64,000 nucleotides of DNA from Gnomoniopsis sp. IMI 355080 (lineage: Eukaryota > Ascomycota > Sordariomycetes > Diaporthales > Gnomoniaceae). Below the pieces are notes generated by a model, which saw only the letters and a list, made by a program, of their open reading frames with translations, did not search any database and was not told the origin of the DNA. This document shows positions 1-12,134 of this stretch, in pieces. Location: NCBI GenBank assembly GCA_027946555.1, contig JAPEVC010000105.1, positions 1-64,000 of the forward strand. The letters run 5' to 3'. Numbering within the stretch: the first letter of the stretch is position 1; each line of letters begins with the position of its first letter. A program made the translations under genes and the position numbers.

Positions 1-3000
1 CTCCCCCCCTCCCCCCTGGCCAAGGCCCGCCAGATCTCAAAGATGGCACATGCGGCCCCAAAACCCATTTCTTGCATTTGCGGATTCGGCGAGACTGCCA
101 AGATTTATTGAAGTCTGGGAACTTGTTGTCCCGTACATTGGACAAATACCCAAATCCGACTTTCATGTCACGAGCCCCTCCTTCCCAGGAGCGCTATGAG
201 GTTTTTTTTTTTCTGGGAACAAGCTTTCGCTTACACACGCAGTGAGAGGGGCGGGGAACCAACCGCTCGTCACGCCTGTCCCGTAGCCTCGTGTCGCGCG
301 CTCGACTATCTGTTTCGCTTGATTCTGTGACTCTAGAATCGAGGTGGCTGTTCGCTTGCTGTTCGCTTGTTGTTCAGCCCCACTCTCGTTTCCCACCTTT
401 GGTATTGTCTGGGCGTGATCTTGATTCCATGTCGAGTTGCTCACCATCGAAGCCGTGGATATTGATCCTTCGGAGCCGGAAGTTATCGACTTGACTCGCC
501 AGCACGGAACTTGATATCACTGTTTTGGGGCAGCATGCTGTCCAATCGCTCCATATTTCCGCTAGGACGTGGTGTTGTCGTGTATTATATCGTGCATATC
601 GTCGAGGGGGCCCGGTCCGGTTCGGTAGGCAGATACGTAGATTGAAGACGGACATACATCCCACTTGCGGATATGAGATCGCAAGAGTACAGAGCATAGT
701 TTGATTACGGAACAGGCCATGCATAGGTCAGTCATGCTTGTCGCGTGGTGGAGATTCGGCCCAAGAACGTGATGTAGTTGCAGAGGACAAACATCTGCAT
801 AGAATGTACATTCTGTTTGGTAGCTGTATGCTTCTTGCTCTAGGAATGGGAATGGGGAGGACGAAATTGCGATTGAATGATAGTCAACCATCGAACTAGG
901 CTAAGGTGCAGCCCTCGAGAGTGTTTGACAATGCTCTCGTGAGAGTGTTGGAAAGTCAATGCATATCCAGCCTTGTAAGATGTGAACGACCATTCACCTC
1001 AGGTAAAGTATTATACGTAGCGGTTTCGTTTAAGAGATTTCAAAGCCGATGACATTTACAGTGTACACCCTCATGAGGGATTGCTTCAGGTCATTACTGA
1101 AAACGGTGCTTTTGAAGCCCTTTGTTCTAGTCACAATTCATACAATGAGGCTTGTGATGTTCACTTGCTTATTTTTGCATTTGTAGCTAGACTTGCGGAC
1201 CTCGCCATCAGCTTCGAAGTCATCATAGATGCCTGGATGAGATTCGGTGGACCGAAGTAAGGCATATGTGCCGAGGTGTAGTGATATCGCTTCACGGTGC
1301 CCCCCCGAGACCATAGTATATTCCGTCCTAGATGTTTGGAATGCCCGGCTTGGTTGCCTATCGACATATACATATGCTTCATCGGAGATTGAAGACAGCC
1401 ATCTACATAGACATCGTATATTCTTCCTGCTGCTACTGTCACAGGTGGAAAGCGCTTCCGTACCTGATCATACACACGGCACATGTCTGGACATATTTGT
1501 GTACATAGACCGACCTTGGCTGCTCCGATTTGGTAAATAGGTATTCACGGAAGTCTTTGTCATGAGATAAGTGATATAATCACCACAGACGTACAGTGAG
1601 ATCTATAGGGTGACGATACCTAGGGCCATCCGACCCTCCATGAATACGTTCATAATGCCTGATCATCACAGTAGGTACATAGATCGGGAACTAACGTATA
1701 CAAACGGTAGCTTTGTAAAATCTCTGTAGGGTCATATTGAGCGATCGAGTAACTCCTTTCCTACAAGGTCATGCATGACCAGTGTTCTTCAGGGCCATTC
1801 AGGACTCGGCATTCTCATGCCCGGTCGACGAGTGCCACGACAACTTACAAGAGCGACGATGGACAGTGGACAAGGATTCTTGACAGCCATATACTATTGT
1901 CCTACCCAAAGACAAAGGCATTGGGTCTGAAAACTGGAGGAGAAAGGTGAATGAAAGGAGGGGACCAACGGATCCCCGACTGGCTGCCTCGCATTCCACA
2001 CTCTGATCGGAAAGACCTGTACAACACCACGCAATGTAGCTATCCATATGGATATTAATATACAACCGAGACGGGTTGTTTGCCGAGACTCCCTTCGATT
2101 GCCTCCATTCGAAGGGACACCTGGGTGGTTAAATGGGAGTTGGTAGATGAGGACGAACGTGGCCATAGAGTCAGACCCAGAGGCCATAGAGCCAAGGGAA
2201 CAATACCAACCAGATCCCCTCTCCAATCGTTTGTCCCTTTACCCATGCATGTGTTGAAAGGACGGTTTTGCGCGAACGTGTACGCAAGGCTTTGTGTTCC
2301 ATGATTCTTGATTTGTTACAGTAGGTTCATGATGCTGTAGTGCGACTAGATAAGAAAGGAGGCATGACACAGCATTAAAATGTCTCCATCCCTGGAGCTA
2401 TACCCACGGATTCATCGTTGAAGTTTTGGATATCAGGTCTTCGTGTAAGCATAGCCAGCCGCCATGAATCAATGAGCCACATCAAGATTTCTAGTCAGCA
2501 CTGCGGAAAGAACAGTGCCCTTTACATCGAGGTAGGTCGGCCCAGATCCAGGATCTTCAGAAACGTAGGTGGGCTAGGGATGTCCGAGAATATCGCGAGG
2601 GCCAGGCGCCCCCCAGCGCAGGTTCCGGACGCATCACGCCACTCAGCCTCGCAGGACGTATGTACATTAAAAGCGGGCGTGACCCGACGGCTTTGAGGTG
2701 CCCGCGCGCCGAGACTGAACACAGCATGGGGGTCTAGGTTTGGAAGAGACGGGCTCCTTTGTAGGGGCTGAGATCTTCCCCGGATGCTCCACCAACGAAC
2801 GCAGGTATAGCAATGTTTCGGTGGAGTTCTCGCCTGGCACCACACAGCATCGACCCCTAGTATTGGGCCTCGATATGCTGAGATGTGTGAAGTAGTATTC
2901 GACGATGCGAGTCGTGGTTCTTTGGCAGCTGCAGCCTGTAGAGGGCAATTGCAAGAAATGCAATAAAAAATAGATCCAAGTAGCATTGCTGGTTAATTTG

Positions 3001-3208
3001 ACGCAAACGTAAAAGAACGTAGGTTTTCCAGGAGCCGGCAAGTGATCTTCATAGCCTACGAAAAGCTTTGGCCTGTTGACAACAGCCACCCAAACGTTCC
3101 CGCGTCACTCTCGCCTGGCTCCTGACCTTTCTAAAGCAGTACGGTCGTACGGTAAGTCATCATGAATCCCCATATCCCCCGGAAAAGCAGAACATTAATG
3201 CAGCAGTC
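1..3208. other. Intergenic, no gene seen
   Basis: Only short open frames occur on either strand. None has a domain, signal peptide or splice-joinable continuation I can support. The DNA is of mixed composition and shows no clear repeat. A gene extending in from the left cannot be excluded. Confidence 0.5.
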
Positions 3209-3681
3209 TTATGAGGTGAAGACAGTAGGCCAGCACTTCTGCTTGTCCCAGCCCTTATGCGTCTCAGCATGAGACTCCAACTGGGCCGTGAAGGCCTTGA
3301 CCAACTCCTTCTTGCAGAACTGGCACTGTAAGAAAAGGCGGTCAGTAATGCTTTTCATTTCTGGGCGGACTACGAACATGAGATTTGCGCAAGAGAGGTT
3401 TGGTAGGGGAAGGGGGGAGGGGGAACTGGGAGCACAAACAGTAACCATCTCCTTGGGAGGCTTGACAGGAAGACCGTTGGCCTTGACGGGGGCACGGGTG
3501 CCAGCGGCCTCAGCCTTTTTATGCTCGCGTTGAATCTGCGCGTGTTAGCCAAGTGAGAGGGACACATGGATAGAAGCGTGTCCAAGTGGTCGTGAAGCAG
3601 CTAGGCCATCCAGATGTGGGATTTCAGAGGGATCCCCTGGAGGGTTTGTGTATGAACCTTCAGCTTCTTGGAAATGGCCAT
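3209..3681 (-). CDS. Small C2H2 zinc-finger protein (76 aa)
   Basis: Three exons are inferred: 3658-3681, 3446-3535 and 3209-3325, which join in phase 0 to give 76 residues. The short first exon encodes MAISKKLK. The middle exon is basic and proline-rich (QREHKKAEAAGTRAPVKANG). The last exon carries one zinc finger, CQFC then 14 residues then HAETH (C-x2-C-x14-H-x3-H), and ends KCWPTVFTS. The layout, a basic N-terminus plus a single C-terminal finger, resembles the small At2g23090-like/DUF1909 zinc-binding proteins of eukaryotes, whose role is poorly known. The second intron ends in a clean TTACAG. The donors (GTTCAT, GTTACT) are weak, so exon ends are less certain than the reading frames. 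The long open frame upstream of the ATG is probably 5' leader. Confidence 0.7.
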
Positions 3682-4885
3682 CGTGACGGTATTTGGTTTT
3701 GTTGGATGTGGATCGTAATGCGGGCTTAGGTGTGGATCTGGTTGTGCGAGAATTGCTGCGAAGGGAGAATAAAACTTGGATGGGGGTTCGGTGCGAGAGC
3801 TGGTTGAGCAAGTTTCCTGCGATGTGGTGAGAGTGTGGGAGTGAGAGTGGAAAGTGGTTTGCGGTTCCGCGGTCGCGTCACTGGCGCGAATTTGAACGGC
3901 GAAAAGTGAAGTGAAAAATCGAAGGCGGTGAGGGGCAGTTGTGGCGGTGCAAGTGTCTTCCTTTGTTACTAGCCACTCTAGACGCCACACACTCGTGGTA
4001 TTTACGACAGTGTCCGAACGGATCAAGCCTTATAAAAGCGAAGAGTCAGTCCAGTGAGACATGCAAGTCTCAAGAGAGGAACGACTTTGGAAGCACATCA
4101 ATTGAATAGACTCATAAATATCACAAATCTATGAAAAGTGCAGGTGCCTTGGCTAGGTGATCAACACTGCATCAAAGGGCTGATGAAGCAGAGCCCCTCG
4201 AGGCTCCCCCCCCCCGGCACCAAAGAGAGGAATTTCAGACGTCACTTCTGCTTAATTTATCTTCTAGCTGGGACAAGTTCACCAAATCTCCAAAAGACAA
4301 CGAATGCCAACTTGACAGGGTACCAGGCGCGTCTGAACATACCATCTGCAAATGTTGTCACACATACAAGGCCCCCCCCCGATGTCCCAACATTCGTCAA
4401 GAATCTCAGGTCTAGAAGCAATGGACAAATCAAGGCGTTCAGAATGGACCCAAATAACTTCTAGACCTTCCAAACTATCACAATAAATGATTCTATTTCT
4501 ATAATTGTATCAACAAGGTTGTTTCGTGAAGGTGGCGCTACGGTTCGCCAACGGACACCAAGCACGATCTCCTCCCTCCCCTTCACCCTGCGGCTTCGTT
4601 GTTCACTCGCGCCGTAAGACCGATGACAAAGCCCGAATCAAGGTTTCTAGACAATATGTTGGACCCTCCCTGGGTTATACTGCTAAGTGCCGGGCTGTTG
4701 TCCTGACTTCGCTTGTGGCCTTCTTTGTCTGGCGGACGGAGCAGCCCTTACGACAATGCATGTGCCTCACTGCTCTCGCTTGTAGCGCGATGTTCTTCAC
4801 TCGCTGCTTCAAAGCTTGCTGCTGCTTACCAAGCACGCACCTGGCTGACACTCCAGACCGACCGTGACCCTAGACCTTTTGCCAT
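3682..4885. other. Intergenic, 5' leader of the zinc-finger gene and spacer
   Basis: The stretch next to 3681 is probably the leader and promoter of the minus-strand zinc-finger gene. Farther right it contains short poly-C tracts (near 4207 and 4374) but no supported gene. The open frame at 4505-4867 (+) has no recognisable feature. Confidence 0.45.
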
Positions 4886-5681
4886 CTACACCACTTCGCG
4901 AATGGAAGCGTCTCCATCGTCTCCTTCGGGGTCGACGAATTCGTAAGTGTGACACTCGGCATTTGCCCAGAGAACCCCTGAATTAATCTCGTCAGTAAAC
5001 ACGCTTTGTCCATCATCACTCTTAGTGGCTCGGGGGCCAAAAAAACAAGAAGAAGGAAAAGAAAAGGTGTTCGGAGTTGGAGGTGCCGGCAAACGAACAT
5101 TGGTCTCTGCTCGCACCACTATTAGTCTGAGTCAAGTACTTGATAAAATCACCATGAGAGACCACAACAATGACCGCATTGTCCTGTGACCTGCCCAACT
5201 TCCTCAACCACGTCCTCGCCGCCCTGGCACGCCGCTCGAGCGAGGCGTCGTCCGCTGCGTACATGCTCCCCGGCGTCTTCACATTCCAGCCCTTGACCAC
5301 CAGCGCCAGATCAACATGGGCGCCAAACTCGGGAACCAGGGCCTCGGGCTCGGAGCCAACGTCGCACGGGTACTCATTGACCTCCTGCAGCAGCGGATTG
5401 GCAATGATCTTCTTCTTGCTGCTGTTGTTGTCGCCGTCGCCGCCGCCAGTAGCAGCAGCAGTATCGATGAGGTCCTGGAAGGCGTAGTAGGCGGTGTTAA
5501 GGGTGCGCTTCATGGGTGACGCTACAATGTGCGTGATCTTGTCCTTGGCGGGGAAGGAGGCGCCCAGTTGTTGGCTTTGCTGGAGGCCTAGGGGGGTGAG
5601 GTAGGGGTCGGGGATCGAGACGTCGTGGTTGACGTTGTGATATCCCTGGGCATGGCGGATGAGATGGATGATCGTGGGCAT
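4886..5681 (-). CDS. Histidine phosphatase superfamily protein (phosphoglycerate-mutase-like)
   Basis: Two exons, 5117-5681 and 4886-4977, give 218 residues. The intron starts GTGCGAG and ends TTCAG, and the codon for glycine is split across it. Family hallmarks are visible: the N-terminal catalytic motif LIRHAQG (the histidine accepts the phosphate), VASPMKRTLNTA, an acidic NEYPCDVGS segment, and the second catalytic histidine in VVSHGDFIKYL. These fungal cytosolic enzymes dephosphorylate small phospho-compounds, and the substrate cannot be told from sequence. The start at MPTIIHLIRHAQG puts the RHA motif near residue 9, as is usual. Upstream lies a likely 5'-UTR intron (5706-5761, GTAAGT..TTCAG), so the longer open frame beginning at 5777 is not the start. 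A low-complexity insert (GGGDGDNNSSKKK) sits mid-protein. Confidence 0.85.
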
Positions 5682-6174
5682 TTTTGCTGTATTATAATTG
5701 ATGTTCTGAAGAGTTGTAAGAAACAAGGGACCGACAATTATACTTGGGAACTGGGACTTACCTAGGTGGGTGGTCATCGGCTCGAATGCTTGCTTGTTAT
5801 GAGATTGTGTTTGCTTCCTGGCCTTAGTCTCTGCTTGAACGAAAGATCTAGAAAGGCGTTTTGCATGCGATCATGTAAGCGGGACATCCGGCCTCTTTTT
5901 ATAATCAAGCCATTGTTCCGATTCTGAATTTAGCAGGCAACTTCGTTCCAATACTGACACCTGGGCACCGCCTTCATCGACCCCGGCGCAATCAATTCGC
6001 CGCTGTCAACTGTGCACTTGCACGCTCATTTTCAGGGGTCTGAGGCTTTTGACCCGGTTTGGCAGAGGAAGCCCAAGACTAGGTGAGTCATTTGCAATCC
6101 GGGAAAGTCAACTTTCGGGTTTCCTGTCATCGCATGAAGCGCTTATTAGGTCGACAGTGGTCCGCAGATAATGA
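5682..6174. other. 5' UTR and promoter of the phosphatase gene
   Basis: Contains the presumed leader intron at 5706-5761 and about 400 bp of spacer before the stop of the next minus-strand gene. No other feature is seen. Confidence 0.5.
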
Positions 6175-6619
6175 TCAAAAAACGCTTGTTTTGTCATTAG
6201 CAAGGTAAGCCTCGGCCCGTCTGGCAGATTCCTTGGCTGTGAGCTCCGGTCCGGCCGCCGAGGGACCGCGTTGGGCGGCACGGGACAGCCCGGGGATCGG
6301 CGATTGGGTGATGGTGGTCGCCGCGTTTCGGCTGGCCTCTTGTCATCTTGTCAATATGCGCGCGTTTGTTCGCTACCGAATAGCGGTGGTTATAATCCGA
6401 TGAGTCTTGCCTGGTGGTAGCAGAGTTCGCATGGTGATGATAAATCAAATCAAAGTCACGATGCGAAAGACAGATAGGTATGCATGTATGTTTCGATGCC
6501 AGAGAGGTCTCAAATATGTGACTTTTGGTGCTGTTTTCAAGCCATAGTATAGTAGCATACATGTTGTCGTAAAAAACGGTTCTAATTATCCAAGGCGACA
6601 TACCAGAGTCATGCGTCAT
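6175..6619 (-). CDS. Tiny uncharacterised protein (59 aa), split gene
   Basis: Found by splice reconstruction. A 16-nt first exon (6604-6619) ends at a perfect GTATGT donor. After a 265-nt intron ending in ACAAG, the second exon (6175-6338) continues in frame to TGA. The 59-residue product begins MTHDSEASRNAA and continues through SPIPGLSRAAQ and GPELTAKESARRAEAYLAND. It has no signal peptide and no membrane span. The C-terminal half is alanine/glutamate/arginine-rich and probably helical. The protein-like composition and the exact phase match across the intron argue that it is real. The competing acceptor two bases downstream gives a proline/histidine-rich frame that looks like noise. I do not recognise the family and give no function. 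Confidence 0.6.
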
Positions 6620-6962
6620 GATCGGTCGTCAATTGTATTCCATCCACATTGTCGTAGGGTTCCCAAAAATAGCCCGCCCTATCGCGGACACCCAGCCGAG
6701 ATCCTAAAAGTTGAACCCACATTGCGCCTTGGGGTTTCAGGCACGGCAGTATATCGTCTTCCAACTTCCCTATATGCGATGCGATATGCGATGCGATAGG
6801 TGGTAAAAGAAAAGTGTTTCTCCCACTGTTCCAGCATCACCAAAGGGCCCGGAAGCAAGAGCCTTTTTTTTTGTTATGCAGGTAGTGGGGGATGTCGCCG
6901 CGCGCATCCCATTATCACGTCACCTGCTGCGTCTTTCTGTCATTAAGCCCGTCTCTTCACAA
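6620..6962. other. Short intergenic spacer
   Basis: Nothing identifiable. A small direct repeat of atgcgat units occurs near 6776-6797. Confidence 0.4.
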
Positions 6963-7127
6963 TCAGTCCACTACTGACTGGCTCCCCGAGCTACCACTCG
7001 TCCCTGACGACACTGACATATCCCGCCGTGCCATGGAGACGAGCCTGTAGATACCGAAACCAATCAGAGCGAGGAGGACGAAGAGCACAATGATGATGAT
7101 AGCGATGGTGTCGTTTTCTTTGACCAT
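6963..7127 (-). CDS. Single-span membrane micropeptide (54 aa)
   Basis: An uninterrupted frame of 54 codons starts in a favourable context (CCAAAATGG). After a short acidic N-terminus (MVKENDT) comes one strongly hydrophobic span, IAIIIIVLFVLLALIGFGIY, and then a short basic and serine/glycine-rich tail (RLVSMARRD, SSGTSGSSGSQ). Positive charges right after the span suggest the tail is cytosolic. No family is recognised. Small fungal proteins of this plan may sit in the ER or plasma membrane, but that is inference. It overlaps longer antisense-looking frames on the same strand whose composition is poorer. Confidence 0.6.
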   Translation of the reverse strand: MVKENDTIAIIIIVLFVLLALIGFGIYRLVSMARRDMSVSSGTSGSSGSQSVVD

Positions 7128-8337
7128 TTTGGCGAATGGATGTGTAAAATTGTTGGAGAAGAGGGGTCAGGACCTCGAGGCGCTGGAATAAGGTTGGCTT
7201 TTGGTGCCGCGAGGGAAGAGCCGAGACAATGTCTCTGGTCTTGGAGAGCTTGGAATGCTCGCAGCAAGAAGAAGAGGCTCGGCTTTCTTCCAAAGTGAAT
7301 TTGGCAGTTGGTTGAGGGATTGATCACTCGAGAGCTTGGAGCTCGGAACAAGCTCGAGGACGGGGTGACCAAAGAAGTCGAGATGCGCCAGGAAGGGTCG
7401 ATGTAAGTCAAGCTGCCGACGGGGCGTGGGGCAGTTGGAGATGCGGAGGGATATTCGCGTTTACCAAAGTATGCTTTTTTGGAAAACTTGTGGAAAATTA
7501 GAGACGAGAAAAGGTGCGAATCTAGAGAAAAGACGGTGCCTGCAATAGAAGCAGACCGGGTCGTGTTTAGCTTGAGGTTGTGTTGCCCTGCCACCGACTT
7601 TAGCAGCAATCCGCAGCCCATGTCAATACAAAATCGCAGGGCTGGGGAAAAAAGACACCGGCCCTCGCCCAACCACCTGCATTATGCCACTGTGACTGGG
7701 CTATTTTGGATCCACCCATGCACAACATCTACACGATTGTCGATTTGGGGTAAAATAACGTCACAGTTATTTTAATCGTTCAACACGTACTTCAACGGCC
7801 CCTTTTTCTGTTGCTTTCATATAGAAGCTGGTACAGCAGGTAGTTAGCAAATGCTCTGTCGGAGTATCTACCGCTGGTTGGACCTTGAATCCCTGTCCAC
7901 ACCACCCCGTGGGGACCAACGATACGTCACTTCCAGATCTACTCTGGTACATATTTGCCAGGGACCCCCTGTTCCCTCGTTCTCACTCTAGACCCTCATT
8001 CACATGTTGACGTCTCCTGATCCACAACTTCACATGTGGGCAATACTTGCTGCTAATCTTTCAAAAGAGACGCCTATTTGTATTATACGCCTGTCCGTAG
8101 TTCAATTTCGATAACATCGTTCGATCGTCAACCGTATATCCCACTCACTACCTCCATCCTCCAGGTCATTATGGCATTCTGTGGCACCGGATATTTAGCG
8201 CTTGCATACAGTCCATATACTTCCTCCTCATTAGACCACATCGATCATAGTGAAACTCCGACCCATTGATCTCTCTCAAGGATGTCATCAAATAACGAGT
8301 CCTCACTTCTCCGTAGTTTTCTGCTCGATCTGGCCAT
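7128..8337. other. Intergenic spacer, P450 3' side
   Basis: The 400 bp next to 7127 is probably the leader of the micropeptide gene. The rest, up to the P450 stop codon, holds only short frames with no supportable product. Confidence 0.4.
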
Positions 8338-9978
8338 TCACTCCCGAACTCTGGAAACCGTCGCACGAATGCCCTTTGAGTCCCATCTGGGATAGGGGAC
8401 CAGATAGGCATGCTTCAACTCCACATCGCTCTCATCAGTCTCATACAGCTCAAAATCAAAGGTGCTGAAGATAGTAGCAATCGTGATATATAGCTCCGCT
8501 TGGGCTAGGCTGTTCCGCAAGTATCAGTTGAGTACTAGTCCGGATGGCTCATTTCACCTGGGGTATGTACTGGGCAACAACTCACTTGATTCCCAAACAC
8601 TGCCTTGACCCCTTACCAAAAGCAACGAAATATCTCTCTAGCTCAGTGCCGTTCTCCACCCACCTGTCTGGGTTGAACCTCCCCGGCTCGGGAAAGATCT
8701 CTGCGTCCATCATCACATCAATCGTGGTCATACTAACGGGCGTGTTGCGCGGGATCTTCCACCCCTTGTACACCAACTCTGTATCAGGCACACGTCTTGG
8801 ATGTCTAGTTGCCGTACCATGAGACAGTCGTATCGCTTCGTGAACCACGCGATTTAGATACGGCAGCTGAACCAGCCGGGTCCAGTCAAAGGGCCTCACC
8901 AGCCCCGAATCTCGAAGCTCCTCCCGAAAGCGCGCTAGAATGGATTTATTTCTAGACAAGTAGAACGTCGCAATTGCGAGTGACCAGCTCGTGGTGACGA
9001 GCCCTGCTGCGACGATGAGCTGGGCCTCGTCCCCGAGCCGAACATCGGTCTTCTCAGCCGGAGGCAGTTCGTCATTCAGAAGAAGCTCTTTGAAAATGGT
9101 AGTCTTCAGGGTGGACTTTTCGTCTTTTTCGATGATGCTGCTACGGATAGTTCTGATCTCGTTGGCCAGATCTCGACGCAGTCCGACGGTGGGCATGATA
9201 TCCGGCTTGAATCGACGAATGATAGCGTCGGGAAGTGCTTCCAAGATTGGGAAAATATAGGGAAATTGCATGGCAAGCTTGCTTATGGAGTAAATGGCAA
9301 TAAGAGGCTCGTGCATGGTCCTCTCGAAACCAGGACTGTCCAGATGGTTGTATGACCGTGCAAAGGCATACTCTGTGATTATGTCTGTCGTCAAGGCCGT
9401 CCAAGCCCGGTCAAGGGGAGCCACAACCTCTTTGTTGACATACTGGTCCTCTATGATACTGCAGAGCTTGTCCACTTTCGCGTGAATGGCCGTCTGGAAG
9501 TCATTGATCTTCGCAACACTGAAGAATGGGGCGATCGCCTTGCGCCGCATGCGGTGGTGGTCGTGATTTTCGGTGTGGAAGGTATCAGAGGCCGAACCGA
9601 AGCCACGAGCGAAGTAATCATACTTGTTACGGCGCCCAGATCCGCGGGTGTAGAGTGTGTCGTAGTAGTCTGAATCACGAATGTGTAACTCGCTGGGCGT
9701 GATGCGGACAATGGGGCCTATTGTGGCTACTCAGCATGTGTTATTTTGGAAAAAGACGATACGTGTGTACCATATCTGTCGTGAAGAGTCTGTATATGCG
9801 CAGTGAAGTTTCCCTGATGAAGAACTTCGTAGTAGAATTCGTACCAGTTGCTCAACGCCGCGAGCTTGGGACCCGGATACTGGGCGATGGGACTGAGAAC
9901 AAGACGGTACAGCACCAACCAGGCCAGATAGACCACAAGACAGAACCCTGCGATTGTGACAGAAGTTGTCAAATCCAT
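8338..9978 (-). CDS. Cytochrome P450 monooxygenase
   Basis: Three exons (9771-9978, 8586-9717, 8338-8509) give 503 residues, normal for a microsomal fungal P450. An N-terminal hydrophobic anchor (IAGFCLVVYLAWLVLYRLV) is followed by the proline-rich hinge SPIAQYPGPKLAAL. Conserved elements are all present: an I-helix equivalent (AAGLVTTSW), the K-helix ExxR (HEAIRLSHG), the PERF-like FNPDRW, and the heme loop FGKGSRQCLG with the thiolate cysteine split from its continuation by an intron. The N-terminal region resembles the fungal trichodiene-oxygenase-like branch of P450s, but the substrate is unknown. It is transcribed away from the SET-domain gene across a 1.05-kb shared promoter. It may act with the neighbouring oxidases or independently. 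Confidence 0.92.
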
Positions 9979-11025
9979 GATAGAATAATTGAGAGTGTCA
10001 TCTACTTGGATAGTAGCTGTTTGACTGTTCGTTCATTCAGAGATGAATCACAATGAGTCCTTTAGATGGCTGTATGTCCTTGAATCTGGAAATTCTCCCC
10101 CGCTTTCCTTTCATGGGTCCGATGTAAGCAAGGAGCCTCGCACAGAGGAAACTGATTGGTCTTCAGAATATCTGACTGCGTCAGACTGATATGCCATTTA
10201 CCTATTTATGTAAGTCACATCGTTTCAAGCCCGTCGCTGTGGTGGGTTGCACTCTTCTACCTACCTGGGTAGATACCCTAGGGTAGACTAGGGCTTATCA
10301 ACGTATGCTGAAGTCACGAAAGCTGTGCATTTTTAGGATAGAACAAGTCAACAATCCAATGATTCTCATTTACCCTCAGTTGCGTGATCAATACAGAATC
10401 TTGTCTCTGAAATGTTCAGAGACTAGTTGAACGTGTCGAACACCTCCAATTTCAAGTGTTGAGAGTTGATAGCAAAGAGCCAAGGATCTGCTACCCAACT
10501 ATTGACCAATGTCTAAGAGCATACAGAGCTTCCACGGACTGCCAATACCAGAATAGTCCCCAACTGCAATATAATCGTCTGTATCTGCTTAACTAGGTGC
10601 CGTCTTCAGCCCGAGTGACCCACATTACAGGCCCGGGTCCGGGCTTCCCCCAAGCGCCAAGTACCGACTCTATTTCCGTGCCGGAATCAAGACAGGTCGG
10701 CACCGTGATGTCCATCCTGCTCGAGGGACTGTTCAGATACGAGTCTGCTTTGATAGCTCAACTCCCCAGCAATATACTATCTATAGCACTGATCACACGG
10801 CTTTTCCAGACTATTCTCTCTCTCGAAGAATTGCCGAACCGAAAATGCCTAGCGCCGAGGATTCCATCGGGACACCTTACCCTGGTCCGCCCAGCAAGTC
10901 TCAATTTGATCTGTACCCCGGGCCTACGAGATTCACAAAAACTCAACATCTTCCTTTTTGCGGTCACGCGACACCCTCTTCTTCAATCTCCACCCACCTT
11001 CGCCGACTAGGTTCAACACCGTTAA
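9979..11025. other. Divergent promoter between P450 and SET gene
   Basis: No gene is supported here. The frame at 10597-11010 and the ATG at 10845 lie just upstream of the SET gene and are more likely leader than protein. A run of TACCTACCTGGGTAGATACC-type sequence lies near 10257-10277. Confidence 0.45.
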
Positions 11026-12134
11026 ATGTACGAAGTCCGCGCCGCAGGCGTCAAAGGTCTGGGCGTGTTCGCAAAACAGCTAATCCCACGTGGCACGCGC
11101 ATCTTCTCCGAAAAAGCGCTATTGACCATCCCTCACGGCGGCGATGGGGCAAGCGCGGGCGCCATACTGCAAAGTATGGGGCCGCTGAGTGTGCTCCAGA
11201 GGGAAGTGCTTCTTGGCCTTTCCAGCGGTGCGCCTAGCCGGGACATGGTGATGTTGAGGTGGGGGCAGGTGGCCTGGTATCGCATGCTAGAGGCTTTCGT
11301 CACGCTGAAACGGCGATTCGCTGCCAAAGCTCAAATCTCATCTCAAATTGTCCGCGCTGAGGAGGCCCAGATACGGAATTCGAGCATTGCGTTGAGGCTC
11401 AGAGAGCACGTGCAGATCCTGGCCATCTTCCGCAGCAATGCGTTCAACATCGGCCTGGACCGGCAGGCTGTCTTCCCACGCATAGCGAGGATCAACCACT
11501 CGTGCATCCCGAATGCGCAGGGTCACTTCCATGAGGGGCTGGAACGACTCAACATTCACGCCACGAGGGACATTCTCGACGGCGAAGAAGTCATGATCAA
11601 CTATCTGAAGGAGACAGGCCTCACTTTAAGGGAACAGCGACAGGGCAAGTTGCTCGAGGGCTATGGCTTCAACTGCGACTGCGCGGCCTGCGATGCTGAT
11701 TCAAAGATGGGACGAGATGGAGAACGCCAAAGAGTGGCAGCACTGGATCAACTGGCGAAATATGCCCGGAAAACATCAGAGTCTGGCGCGGCGCATCAGG
11801 ACGCTGAACGCGAGCTGGCTATGATGATGGTCATGGTGAAGCTTTTCGAGAAGCAAGATCTTACTGGGAGGGAGCTTTCGTCCTAGTAAGTTTAGCTTCA
11901 TTATTCCAAGGTGTTGTGTTGTCAACTGATAGACTCATGTGATCAAGCTATATCGAGGCCGCGAAGTTGTGCGTCAAGCTGGGAAGAACCGACGAAGCCT
12001 TGCGACTTGCCGAAAAGGCGCTGCAGATCGACGAGGACTGTCTTGGGAAAGACCACGATTTATACCAGACCAGCCTCGAGGTGGTCAAATCCTTGAGGGA
12101 GAATTTAGAAAGTGTAGACTGTCGTCGACCATAA
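11026..12134 (+). CDS. SET-domain protein (SMYD-like/SET5-like) with C-terminal TPR-type helix
   Basis: Two exons, 11026-11885 and 11948-12134, give 348 residues. The intron starts GTAAGT and ends TCAAG, and a tyrosine codon is split. SET signatures: GKGLGVFAKQ-type N-SET strand (here VKGLGVFAKQLIPRGTRIFSE), the core ARINHSCIPNAQGHF, DGEEVMINY, and a post-SET cysteine cluster GFNCDCAACDAD. The tail encoded by exon 2 (EAAKLCVKLGRTDEALRLAE) looks like a tetratricopeptide helix pair. Proteins of this layout are putative lysine methyltransferases. Substrates (histone or other) are not readable from sequence. Start chosen at MYEVRAAG because the SET domain begins almost at once. The P450 is divergent and the MFS gene follows on the same strand. 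Confidence 0.85.

Noticed and set aside
3601..4026. 141-codon frame ending over the zinc-finger start
   Set aside because: It reads through the presumed leader and first intron of the small zinc-finger gene. The joined exon model explains the region better.
10597..11010. 137-codon frame upstream of the SET gene
   Set aside because: Poor composition and no splice connection into the SET frame. Probably promoter and leader.
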